The translations under genes and the position numbers were made by a program. The notes below the pieces were generated by a model. That model had not been told where the DNA came from, searched no databases, and was given only the letters and a program-made list of their open reading frames with translations. From SKLM01 sp964514285 (GTDB lineage: Bacteria; Chloroflexota; Anaerolineae; B4-G1), in contig CAZEQC010000001.1 in assembly GCA_964514285.1 (NCBI GenBank), forward strand, positions 69,604 through 133,603: a DNA stretch of 64,000 nucleotides, given 5' to 3'. Numbering within the stretch: position 1 is the stretch's first letter; the number at the start of each line of letters is the position of its first letter. Shown one piece after another: positions 1 to 8,800 of the stretch.

Positions 1-2
1 CG

Positions 3-1445
3 AAGCTTACCAAGTCACGCACGAAGATCGTGTGCACTATCGGACCGGCAACCGAGAGCCCCGAGACGATGCGCGCTCTGATGCAAGCTGGGATGAGCTT
101 TGCACGTATCAATTTCTCGCACGGTGATCACGCCACCCATAGGGAGACCATCGCCAGACTAAGACGCGTTGCAGAAGAGGAGAGGTGTCTGGTGGGCGTC
201 ATCGCTGATCTCCAGGGGCCGAAGTTGCGCGTCGGAGACATCGAGGACGAGCCTATCGAGCTGCGTCGGGGAGAGATCGTGACCCTTTCCACCGCGCCTC
301 ACTCCGGTTCGGAGACGGAAATCCCAGTGCCCCATCCACAATTGCTTCGCGACCTTAACTCCGGTCAGACGATCCTCCTGGACGACGGGAACCTGGCCTT
401 GATGGTTGAGAGGCACAGGAGTGGCGGGGCTTTGGAGGCGCGGGTCGTCACAGGAGGGCGGCTGACCTCCCACAAAGGGATCAACGTGCCAGGGGCTAAG
501 CTAAGCTTCTCATCTCTGACCGAGAAGGACAAGGAGGACGCCAGGTTTGCCCTGGAACAAGGTGTGGACTACTTCGCCTTCTCGTTCGTGCGCCGGGCAG
601 CTGACGTCCGTGAACTGCGGCACTACCTCCGGGCCCAAGGGGCAGAGGCGCCATCCATCATCGCCAAGATCGAGAAGCCAGAGGCCCTGTCGGACTTCGA
701 CACCATCTTGGCCCACGCCGATGGGATCATGGTGGCCCGAGGCGATCTGGGCGTGGAGACACCGGCCGAGGAAGTTCCCTTCCACCAGAAGAACCTTATT
801 CGTAGCTGCAACCGGGCCGGGAAACCTGTGATCACCGCGACGCAGATGCTGCAATCGATGATAGAGCACCCCCGCCCAACCCGGGCGGAGGCCTCGGACA
901 TCGCCAACGCTATTCTCGACGGCACCGACGCCGTGATGCTCTCTGGCGAGACCGCTATCGGGAACTACCCGGTCAGGTCGACGGAGACCATGGCGGCGAT
1001 CTGTGCCAACGCAGAGGCTCATCTACCCCACAGCCGACTGGTCGAGTGTGCTGAGGCGTGCAACGAAGTGATCACGGAGGCCATCAGCTCAAGTGCCGTA
1101 GCCATCGCCAACGAGGTCGACGCCCGGGCGATCATCACTGCGACGATGTCGGGCACGACGGCGAGAATGGTGGCTCGTCATCGGCCATGTGTACCGATCG
1201 TAGCCGTGACGCCCAACGAGAGAACACTCTACCGACTGGCTCTCGTCTGGGGCGTGGTGCCGGTGAAGGTTGATCAGTTCAAGACCACGGACGAGATGGT
1301 GGAGATGATGGTTCAAGCCGCTCGTCAGGAAGGGCTGGTGGCTTGGGGGGACTGTGCTGTGCTTACTGCCGGGATCCCCTTCGGTCAGGGGAAGAAGACG
1401 AACATGCTCAAGGTCCAGGTGATAGGCGAGAGTGAGAGGGTGTAG
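3..1445 (+). CDS. pyk: Pyruvate kinase (5' end outside window)
   Basis: This enzyme transfers phosphate from phosphoenolpyruvate to ADP, the last step of glycolysis, in the cytosol. The frame is open from the first bases of the window and reads TKIVCTIGPATES, the usual start of the barrel. The true start therefore lies upstream, and the GTG at 30 is only an internal valine. Visible motifs are the catalytic-lysine strand IAKIEKPEA (about nt 660-690), the metal-binding GDLGVE and the signature TATQMLQSM followed by PTRAEASD. The C-terminal allosteric domain is present and the gene ends normally at TAG 1443-1445. Only a handful of N-terminal residues should be missing. The identification is secure. 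Confidence 0.97.
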   Translation, partial: KLTKSRTKIVCTIGPATESPETMRALMQAGMSFARINFSHGDHATHRETIARLRRVAEEERCLVGVIADLQGPKLRVGDIEDEPIELRRGEIVTLSTAPHSGSETEIPVPHPQLLRDLNSGQTILLDDGNLALMVERHRSGGALEARVVTGGRLTSHKGINVPGAKLSFSSLTEKDKEDARFALEQGVDYFAFSFVRRAADVRELRHYLRAQGAEAPSIIAKIEKPEALSDFDTILAHADGIMVARGDLGVETPAEEVPFHQKNLIRSCNRAGKPVITATQMLQSMIEHPRPTRAEASDIANAILDGTDAVMLSGETAIGNYPVRSTETMAAICANAEAHLPHSRLVECAEACNEVITEAISSSAVAIANEVDARAIITATMSGTTARMVARHRPCVPIVAVTPNERTLYRLALVWGVVPVKVDQFKTTDEMVEMMVQAARQEGLVAWGDCAVLTAGIPFGQGKKTNMLKVQVIGESERV

Positions 1446-1471
1446 CAGTGACTCAGGCCAGGAAGCCTGGC

Positions 1472-1984
1472 CTAGACGGCCGCGGGCGCAACGTCCTCTT
1501 CTTCAACTTCTTCCTCCGCAGAGGAAGGCACGGGTTCAACAACCTGGGGGGTGACGCTAGCACCACAGTAGGGACAGAGGGACCAATGGAGCCGCAGTGG
1601 CTCGCCGCACTCAGGGCAGGCCTTCTTGAGGCGTGTATGACAGTCAGGACAGTAGAGGTAGCTGGCGTCCACGCGTAGCCCACAGCCCGGACACTCCTCC
1701 GGCTCTTCAATGGCCTGTAGCAGGGCCTCCTGCTCGAGAGAGTGCTCGTAGGCTTCCTCCAGGGTCTCGCGGGGACGGAGCATGAGGTAGACGACCAACC
1801 CAATGACGGGCAACACGAGCACCAAAAGAGTAGCCAGGATCTGGGCCAGGATGTCGCGAGAGCGAGCTCGGATGTCGCGGAACGTCCAGATGGCCATCCC
1901 GCCCAATAGGGCTACGAGCACACCACCACAGATCGTGGATAGGATCGTCAAATAAGTAGGGATGTTCTCCAGAAGGCTCTCCAT
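1472..1984 (-). CDS. Membrane protein with double zinc ribbon
   Basis: The 170-residue protein has two N-terminal hydrophobic segments (about residues 12-35 and 47-70) of the PLDc_N-like type. A glutamate-rich helix follows, then four CxxC pairs (CPGC, CPDC, CPEC, CPYC) that make a double zinc ribbon. The tail is acidic and rich in Glu/Val. It is convergent with pyk; the stop codons are about 27 nt apart. The ATG has a Shine-Dalgarno AGGAG 11 nt upstream and a good promoter at 2030-2057. No function can be assigned beyond a membrane-anchored zinc-ribbon protein; a scaffold or sensing role would be a guess. Confidence 0.8.
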   Translation of the reverse strand: MESLLENIPTYLTILSTICGGVLVALLGGMAIWTFRDIRARSRDILAQILATLLVLVLPVIGLVVYLMLRPRETLEEAYEHSLEQEALLQAIEEPEECPGCGLRVDASYLYCPDCHTRLKKACPECGEPLRLHWSLCPYCGASVTPQVVEPVPSSAEEEVEEEDVAPAAV

Positions 1985-2029
1985 CGATCAGCACACTCCT
2001 TGATTGGTCCGTATCGATTCAAGGGCGAT

Positions 2030-2057
2030 ATTATACCATCGGTCGGAGCATCAGCAA
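2030..2057 (-). promoter_or_regulatory. Sigma70-type promoter of the zinc-ribbon gene
   Basis: On the minus strand, TTGCTG (2057-2052) and TATAAT (2035-2030) are separated by 16 nt. They lie about 45 nt upstream of the start codon at 1984. I recognise nothing else in the rest of the 1985-2286 gap. Confidence 0.7.
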
Positions 2058-2286
2058 GCCTCAGCCGATTCGCACGGCGCGACGATTGCCCGTGTGCTCC
2101 CAGTGGATGTGCGATCTACCAGAGTGGTTGCAAAGCCACCACAGTGGACATCGGCTGGTAGCGCCGAATGGGAGGTGGCGTGGGGCGCAGACCCGCTGGG
2201 AGTGTTGAGCTGGTGAGAGCTCTGATTGGCATGTGGAGGGCATTGCTAGACTGGCTAGATGTGAGTGCCGAGGCGAACGATCATCT

Positions 2287-2940
2287 CTAGAAACTCGATG
2301 AGGAATCGACCCGTCTGCGCTGGAGGAACCGCCTGGCGAAGAAGACGACGACAACGAGAATCACCACGATCAGAGCTGCTTTTTCGTAGCGACTGACCCA
2401 CACGCTGACTAACTCCCAGCCTCGGCCCAGCAGATAGCCAGCAAGAGCCAGCAGAAAACTCCACATAGCCGTCCCGACAGCGGTGTAGGCCCCGAAGTAC
2501 CCCAAGTGCATCTCAGCAATACCGGCTGGGATGGAGATCAGGCTGCGGACGATCGGGACCATACGTCCGAAGAAGATCACCTTCTCACCGTAGCGGTCGA
2601 ACCAATCCAAAGCCCTGTCGAAGTCTGCCTCCGATAGCATCAGCCACCGGCCAAAGCGACGGATCAGCACCCGGACCCGTTGCTCGCCGAAGAGGTAACC
2701 GAGGAGATAGAAGACCAAAGCGCCAGCCACGGAGCCCACGGTTCCCATAGCCGTCACACCAAGAAGGGTGAAGCGGCCCTGGAGGGCCAGACTGCCAGCC
2801 AGGGGAAGGATAACCTCGGACGGGATAGGTGGAAAGACGTTCTCCAGAAACATAACCAAGACGAGTCCTGGGTATCCCATGGTACTCACAACAGTCTGCG
2901 CCCAAGTTACAACGGTGTCGATAAGCTCGCCTAATCCCAT
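2287..2940 (-). CDS. DedA family membrane protein
   Basis: The DedA/VTT family comprises polytopic inner-membrane proteins linked to lipid-carrier (undecaprenyl phosphate or phospholipid) flipping and membrane homeostasis. The 217-residue protein shows the hallmark re-entrant region FLENVFPPIPSE near residues 27-38. A second hallmark, FFGRMVPIVRSLISIPAG, contains the family's essential arginines. Several glycine-rich membrane helices and a basic C-terminus follow. I chose the ATG at 2940. The longer frame to 3084 runs through the palindromic repeat at 2979-3032 and adds an unrelated N-terminus. Confidence 0.9.
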   Translation of the reverse strand: MGLGELIDTVVTWAQTVVSTMGYPGLVLVMFLENVFPPIPSEVILPLAGSLALQGRFTLLGVTAMGTVGSVAGALVFYLLGYLFGEQRVRVLIRRFGRWLMLSEADFDRALDWFDRYGEKVIFFGRMVPIVRSLISIPAGIAEMHLGYFGAYTAVGTAMWSFLLALAGYLLGRGWELVSVWVSRYEKAALIVVILVVVVFFARRFLQRRRVDSSSSF

Positions 2941-2978
2941 AGGTATCGTATTCCGTAACTGTTCACCTGCTGCTCCCA

Positions 2979-3032
2979 GCGGATCCGTGATCCGCGGTCT
3001 TGGGCGCGAAATCGCCGGATTGCAAATCCGGC
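2979..3032. repeat. Two adjacent perfect hairpins (REP-like)
   Basis: The first hairpin is GCGGATC (2979-2985), loop CGT, GATCCGC (2989-2995). The second is GCCGGATT (3014-3021), loop GCA, AATCCGGC (3025-3032). Both stems are perfect. They lie upstream of the DedA start, and the second overlaps the degenerate repeat seen again at 12.4 and 16.9 kb. Confidence 0.75.
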
Positions 3033-3044
3033 TAGAGCATGAGA
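2998..3044 (+). repeat. Dispersed degenerate repeat, copy 1
   Basis: The core is TTGGGCGCGAAATCGC, followed about 10 nt later by ATCCGGCTAGAG and TGAG. The same order of blocks recurs at 12361-12412 and 16894-16938. All three copies are intergenic. Confidence 0.55.
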
Positions 3045-3181
3045 GCCACAAGGTGAATAGGTAACGTATTCCTAAACCTGACAAATGGCCTCAACGCCCC
3101 ATCTGGATCGATGCTTTCGGGCCTGCTTCGCACCTGCAAGCGGCGTGCGATTATACCATCAGCTGGAGAGAGCGCAAAGGC

Positions 3182-3210
3182 TTGACAACGCTCATCGGCT
3201 ATGGTATCCT
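3182..3210 (+). promoter_or_regulatory. Consensus promoter of the V4R/response-regulator pair
   Basis: TTGACA (3182-3187), a 17-nt spacer and TATCCT (3205-3210). Transcription would start near 3217, leaving an unusually long 5' leader of about 315 nt before the GTG at 3534. Confidence 0.75.
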
Positions 3211-3216
3211 CCCAAT

Positions 3217-3533
3217 TCGCTAGGGTCCAGTTCCTATGCATCGTGGTTGAGATAGGACCATCCCGGACCCAACGCCAAGCTTTGATGGCGGACCTGAGGA
3301 CACCCCATCAAAGCCTTAACAACTATCGATCGAGGCTCTCCAACGCCACCACTGCCCTCAAACGAAGCTGACCACTAAAGAGCTGTCGGAAATGGACGAA
3401 CTCGGGAGGAGAGGTCTAGATAGATGGAAGGACCTTTAAGCGACCTGTCACACGACAAGGTGTAGGATGTCCAATCATCGACAAGGCGCGGAGAGCTGAG
3501 GCATCGGAGGGCAAAGACCCGGAGGGGGATACG
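3217..3533 (+). ncRNA. Long structured 5' leader, function unknown
   Basis: Three stems are visible. GGGTCC (from about 3224) pairs with GGACCC (ending about 3270) around an inner TCCTAT/ATAGGA stem. GCTTTGATGG pairs perfectly with CCATCAAAGC around 3279-3314. A bulged ACCTGTC/GACAAGGT hairpin sits near 3444-3462. No known riboswitch consensus was recognised and there is no T-run terminator. It could be a cis-regulatory leader or simply a structured untranslated region. Confidence 0.4.
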
Positions 3534-4166
3534 GTGAAGCAGATTGAACCGAGCGGTTATTACTACCCCAACTTGATTGCGCGAATCTACCTTGAGGCGA
3601 TGGAAGAGGTGATGGGCAGAAATGGCTTGAACGCCGTCCTGAACTTAGCAGCGCTCTCCCACCTGATAGGAAACTATCCACCCCGGAACCTGCGGAAGGA
3701 GTTTGACTTCGCAGACTATTCCGCTCTCAACGGGGCGCTGGACGAGCTTTACGGCCCCCGAGGTGGTCGAGGACTTCAGCTCCGCGCCGGTCGTGCCTCC
3801 TTTGCCAGAGGGCTTCAAGGGCTAGGGGCGCTTTCAGGGGTGGGGGATCTCGCCTTCAAGATCTTACCCCTCTCAGCCAAGCTGAAAGCTGGCATACCAG
3901 CTATGGCCAAGGTCTTCACCCAGGTCAGCGACCAAGAGAGTACAGTTGAGGATCGCGGTGACTTCTACGCCTACATCATGGACCCATGTCCCGTCTGCTG
4001 GGGCCGCCAGGACGACCGGCCGATTTGTTTCGCCGGAAAAGGGCTGTTGGAGGAAGGTCTTCATTGGGTCAGTGGTGGCCGGAAGTTCCGCGTGAATGAG
4101 ATCGAATGTGTGGCCATGGGAGACCCGAACTGCACCTACGCCATCTACAAGGAGCCCATCGGGTAA
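3534..4166 (+). CDS. V4R domain protein
   Basis: The C-terminal third carries the V4R (4-vinyl reductase-like) small-molecule-binding fold. Its cysteine-containing signature is present: DPCPVCWGR near residues 148-156, GLLEEGLHW, and VNEIECVAMGDPNCTYAI at the end. The N-terminal ~100 residues resemble the helical region that precedes V4R in BchJ-like and heterodisulfide-associated proteins. The GTG start at 3534 follows a purine-rich GGAGGGGG. The stop is 7 nt before the response regulator, so the two are co-transcribed and V4R is plausibly a sensor for it. The ligand is unknown, and no chlorophyll genes are nearby to support a pigment role. Confidence 0.75.
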   Translation: MKQIEPSGYYYPNLIARIYLEAMEEVMGRNGLNAVLNLAALSHLIGNYPPRNLRKEFDFADYSALNGALDELYGPRGGRGLQLRAGRASFARGLQGLGALSGVGDLAFKILPLSAKLKAGIPAMAKVFTQVSDQESTVEDRGDFYAYIMDPCPVCWGRQDDRPICFAGKGLLEEGLHWVSGGRKFRVNEIECVAMGDPNCTYAIYKEPIG

Positions 4167-4173
4167 CTCAGCG

Positions 4174-5049
4174 ATGTCCCGCAGAGCGACGCTGTCCCAC
4201 ATTCTGGTCGTGGAGGATCAGCCCTCCACAGCCGATATGCTCGCATCCTACTTTGACTCTCAGGGGTACCAGGTGGACACCGTCCTCTGGGGAGAGGACG
4301 CGCTGGCCTTCGTCAAGGAGACGCTCCCCGACCTGGTGGTACTGGACATCCACTTACCAGACATGGACGGCTACGAGATCTGTCGCCGTCTGCGGACCCA
4401 CGATCGCACGAAGCATATTCCGATCATTTTCTTGACCAAGAAACAGAAGCTAAGTGCCAAGCTTAAAGGATTGGAGTTGGGGGCTGTAGACTACGTCACG
4501 AAGCCTTTCGACATCCAGGAGCTTCAGCTGCGGGTGCGCAACGTGCTGCAGCGTTCACGAAATAAGCATCCCCACCACAATATTACGGATCTGCCTATGA
4601 CCTCGCTGGTCGATGAGCAGCTGAGCCAACTGGTAGGTCGGGCCGACTGGGCGGTGCTTTCTGTGAACCTGGAAGGCCTGAGGGCGTTTTCGGAGACCTA
4701 CGGCTTCGTGGCACGTGACGATGTGATGCGTTGTGTAGCGGCTATCCTTACCCACGTTAGGGACGATCTAGCGCCCGGTGCATTCGTTGGTCATTTGGCT
4801 CCCACCGAATTCTTGATCATCTTGAAGCCGGGTCAGGTAGAGGCCGTGGAGCAAGCCCTGTCGACGCGCCTGGAGGAGGCACTTTCTTTCTTCTATCCCC
4901 ACGCTGACCGCCAGGAGCAAATGTCGAGTCTGCCACTGGGTATCTTGACCTATCAGCTCAGCCCTGCCGGCGGAGCGCTCGCTAGCGTGGCGGAGATCAA
5001 GGCATCGCTGATGGATGCCCGGCAAGGTCGGCTCTTGAGCAGAACCTAG
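4174..5049 (+). CDS. Response regulator with degenerate GGDEF-like output domain
   Basis: Residues about 1-125 form a receiver domain with the acidic pair ED, the phospho-acceptor aspartate in VVLDIHLPD, and the lysine in VTKPFD. The rest (about 145-290) follows the GGDEF fold pattern, but the catalytic loop reads GHLAPTEFLII in place of GG(D/E)EF. Cyclic-di-GMP synthesis is therefore unlikely and a binding or dimerisation role is more plausible. The ATG at 4174, 7 nt after the V4R stop, is preferred because it starts just before the first strand of the receiver. The upstream extension to 4096 overlaps V4R coding sequence. Confidence 0.85.
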   Translation: MSRRATLSHILVVEDQPSTADMLASYFDSQGYQVDTVLWGEDALAFVKETLPDLVVLDIHLPDMDGYEICRRLRTHDRTKHIPIIFLTKKQKLSAKLKGLELGAVDYVTKPFDIQELQLRVRNVLQRSRNKHPHHNITDLPMTSLVDEQLSQLVGRADWAVLSVNLEGLRAFSETYGFVARDDVMRCVAAILTHVRDDLAPGAFVGHLAPTEFLIILKPGQVEAVEQALSTRLEEALSFFYPHADRQEQMSSLPLGILTYQLSPAGGALASVAEIKASLMDARQGRLLSRT

Positions 5050-5117
5050 CGGGAGACCGCCTTCTAGTCAGGAGGTCTCATACGCAACCTTATGACGGCG
5101 TTGACGCTCAAGCACGA

Positions 5118-5870
5118 TTGGACCCCTCTGTGAAACCAACTATTGTCATTCCCACGTACAACGAGGCAGGTAACGTGAGGCCAATGGCGGATGCGCTCCT
5201 GGCTCTGAACCTGCCGGATCTCGACATCCTGATTGTCGACGATGAATCCCCGGATGGCACAGGACGTATCGCTGACCAGCTGACAGTTGAGCATCCTGGG
5301 CAGATTCACGTCCTTCATCGTACAGGCCAGAGAGGCCTGGGACGGGCTTACATCGATGGGTTTCGTTGGGCCCTGGCGCACGGTGCGGAGGCAGTGGCCC
5401 AGATGGATTGTGACTTCTCCCACGCGCCCAAAGACGTGCCGCGACTGTTGGCGCACCTAGTGGATTACGATGTGGTCATCGGCTCCCGCTACGTCGAAGG
5501 GGGGCGAACGGACGACGAGTGGGAACTGAGACGCGTCCTGCTCTCTTGGTGGGCCAACCTATACACCAGGCTGATCCTCCAGTCCCCGATTCGCGACATC
5601 ACCGCTGGCTTCAAAGCCTGGCATCGAAGGGCGCTGCTGGGCATCGACTTGAGTGTGATCCGCTCACAGGGCTACGTCTTCCAGATCGAAATGGCCTACG
5701 TGGCGAGCCAACTGGGCTACAGCACGCTTGAGATCCCCATCTACTTTGAAGATCGGCAGATTGGGGAATCGAAGATGACCATGCCGGTCAAGGTCGAAGC
5801 CGCGCTGGGCGTCTGGCAAATCTGGTGGCGCCATCATCATCTGCGACCGAGCGACCGTCAGACTCCATGA
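5118..5870 (+). CDS. Polyprenol (dolichol)-phosphate mannosyltransferase-like GT2
   Basis: This is a cytoplasmic family-2 glycosyltransferase of the DPM1 type, which transfers a sugar from a nucleotide sugar to polyprenyl phosphate to supply lipid-linked sugar for extracytoplasmic glycosylation. Motifs include VIPTYNEAGN at the N-terminus, the nucleotide-binding VDDESPDGT, the metal-binding QMDCDFSH and GSRYVEGG. The DPM1 region DITAGFKAWHRRAL comes later. There is no C-terminal GtrA-like membrane domain, so it is the soluble form. The start is uncertain: TTG 5118 or GTG 5130. The gene ends in an ATGA overlap with the next gene, which suggests coupled synthesis. Confidence 0.88.
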   Translation: MDPSVKPTIVIPTYNEAGNVRPMADALLALNLPDLDILIVDDESPDGTGRIADQLTVEHPGQIHVLHRTGQRGLGRAYIDGFRWALAHGAEAVAQMDCDFSHAPKDVPRLLAHLVDYDVVIGSRYVEGGRTDDEWELRRVLLSWWANLYTRLILQSPIRDITAGFKAWHRRALLGIDLSVIRSQGYVFQIEMAYVASQLGYSTLEIPIYFEDRQIGESKMTMPVKVEAALGVWQIWWRHHHLRPSDRQTP

Positions 5871-8800
5871 CCGGCCGCGACGGTCCCTTCCGTCTGCCCG
5901 ACCTGGGCGTTCTCCTTCTCCTGCTCCTTCTTCCACTTCTGCTATTCGGCTCGGTGGTCTGGGGCTCCAAGACCATGCTGCCGGCGGACATCCTCTACAC
6001 TTTCCAGCCCTACAAGGCAGCTGCAGCTGACTTCGACATCTCATATCCTCATAACCACTTGTTAGCCGACCTAATCCTAGAGAACTACCCCTGGAAGCGC
6101 TTTATCAACGAGGCGTTCCGTTCCCGTCAACTCCCACTATGGGATCCCTATATCTTCTCCGGACATCCGTTCCTAGCAAACGGTCAGCACTCAGCGCTCT
6201 ACCCGCTCAACGTCATCTTCTACGTGCTCCCCATCTGGCGTGCCTACGGGGTCTTCACGTGGCTGCAGCTTGGGTTGGCCGGGGCCTTTGCCTATCTTTT
6301 TGCCCGGATCCTGGACATCGGACGGCTGGGAGGGCTGATCGCGGGCATCACGTACCAGTTCAGCGGCTTTATGATCGTCTCGGTGGTGCACCCGATGATC
6401 ATCGCTGGAGCGTCCTGGCTGCCCTTCATCCTGGCGATGGTCGAACTGGTGATCCAGCAGCGACCGGCACTAAGGGGACGGCCCGCGTCCCTGCCCTGGA
6501 CCTTGCTGGGAGCAGCAGGCCTGGGCTGCCAGACGCTGGTCGGGCACGCTGAGAACACCTACTTCGTTCTGTTGGTGACGGGGTTTTACGCAGCCTGGCG
6601 CCTGGGAGGCATCTTCCTATCGAAGTCGCCCTCGTCCGCGTCGGATCGAGGACCGTCTATAGCGAGAGATGACTCAGACTGGATAGCCGAGCCGGCCTCG
6701 CGAACCTGGGGAGACGCTGTGACGGCCATCAGCCGACCGGCGGCGTGGCTGACCTTGATGGTGGCGCTGGGATTGGCCCTGGGAGCCGTCCAGTTGGTGC
6801 CGCTGTATGAGGTGGTCTCCACTAGTTTTCGAGGTGGGGAGGAGGCAGCCAGCCTCCAGCAGGTGCTGTCGTGGGCCTACCCGCCCCGTCGTCTGATCGC
6901 CTTTGCCATCCCCAACTTCTTCGGTAATCCGGCTCATCATACTTATTTTGATCTCTTCTCCTGGCAGCAGGTCGCAGCTCCACAACGCGGGGATGGTCGA
7001 TACATCTACTGGGGCGTCAAGAACTACGTCGAGGGGGGAGCGTACCTGGGCTTGCTCCCTGTCCTTCTAGCGATTCTGGCGGTTGCATCGTGGTTGGGTG
7101 GCCGAATAGAGAGTTTTGGGAGGGCTGGAAACTCGCCATCCCTGTGCGCCGAAGAGAATGATCGACCTATATGTAGGTCGGGTTTCAATGCCCGACGCAG
7201 GAGCGTTCAATCGATCATTCCCTTCTTCATCGTGCTCTCCTTGTTCTCTTTAGGCTGCATCTTCGGCACGCCGCTCTACGCCGTGGTGTACGCGCTTCCT
7301 TTTCTCAAGCAGTCCCATTCCCCTTTTCGCTGGGTTTTTCCCTTGACGATGTGCGTGGCCGTGCTGGCTGGATTTGGCGTTGAGCTGGTGCGGCGGAGTG
7401 GAGCCGAACCGGAGCAAAGGGGAGAGCGCGCCGGTCGGGTTTCCAAACCCGATGGAGGGCCAGAAGAGACCATAGGAGAGGTTCCCATACCTAACGTAGA
7501 AACAGAGGGAACCGTTGATCGAACACCCGCATCCGACAGAGGGGCCTCCGCTTCCTTGAGAACCTTGTTCCTCTTGAACGCGTCTTCGTCATTGGTGTCG
7601 GTCCTCGCTGGCCTGGCCTTTTGGGGCGGTCTAGGGACGTTGTTTAGCCTCGGTCTCAGCCGTGTCCTCTTCCCCCAGATCGAGCCGGTGATCGAGCGCG
7701 CATTCCTAGCACTGGCGGGAGCACCGACGGCGTTCCCTGACCATCGGGCGTTCTATTCCTACGAGGCCCAGTGGATCGCGCTCTTCGGCCTGCTGCTCAC
7801 GGGCAGCGGCATCGTGCTGCGGGTGAGCCGTTGCCCCATCTCTTTCCGTAAGAGGCCAGTGTGGGAGATCGCCGCCGTAGGGCTGCTGGTGCTCGATATG
7901 ATCGCCTTCGGCCACGGCTTCCATCCGGCTGTCGATCCGGCGCTGCTGGACTACGTTCCGCCGGTGGTCGATTTCCTGAAGGATCAAGCTCCACCCTGGC
8001 GTTACGCCACCTTCACGCCGCCGGGCACTGGGGAGACTATGAAGGCGAACACGGGCATGTTTTACGATATGCAGTGCGTGGCAGGCTACGACTCCCTCTT
8101 CAGCGACCAGTACCGCGACACGATGACGCTAATCGAGGAGCAGGATCAGGTAGCTTACAATCGGATCGCGCCCTTCCGAAGGTGGTCGAGCCTGGACAGC
8201 CCGCTCACGGATCTGCTCAACGTGAAGTACGTCATCACCGAGGTAGAGATCCCCAACCCGAAATACGAGCAGGTCTACCGGGATGAAGCGGTGCGTGTCT
8301 ATGAAAACCTGGGGGCCATGCCACGGGCCTTCACGCTGCCCACATCGGCGACGGTGGAGACCGAAGACTTTGGCTCAGCGGTGCAGACCTATGATCCACG
8401 CCACTACGTGATCGTAGAGGACGGGGATGCGCCTGACGACGCCACAGCTAGCACGCCGTCGGCGCAGGCGGTGACCTCCTACGCCCCTAATGAGGTGTTC
8501 ATCGATGCGGACGTGAGGGAGCCGAGCTGGCTGATCCTGGCCGACGCCTTCTTTCCCGGTTGGAAGGCCTTCTTGCGTCCACGAGGGTCGACGGAAGCCA
8601 ATGAAGAGGAGCTAGAGATCCACCGGGTGAACGGGACGATCCGCGGCGTACGCCTGGAGGAGCCAGGGGCGTGGACGGTGCGCTTCAACTATAGCCCCAA
8701 CAGCGTGAAGGTGGGGGCTTTCATCAGTTTCATCGCCGGTATGACGCTGCTCTTCCTAGCCGGCCTCTATCTGTGGCGCTTCTTTTACGTGGCGTCCGAG

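Noticed and set aside
2941..3084. Longer DedA start at 3084
   Set aside because: The added residues are encoded by the palindromic repeat and have no family similarity; the ATG at 2940 matches the DedA N-terminus.
5092..5133. 13-codon leader frame (ATG 5092) ending in a GTGA overlap with the GT2 gene
   Set aside because: The ribosome site is 16 nt away and the frame is too short to separate from chance.
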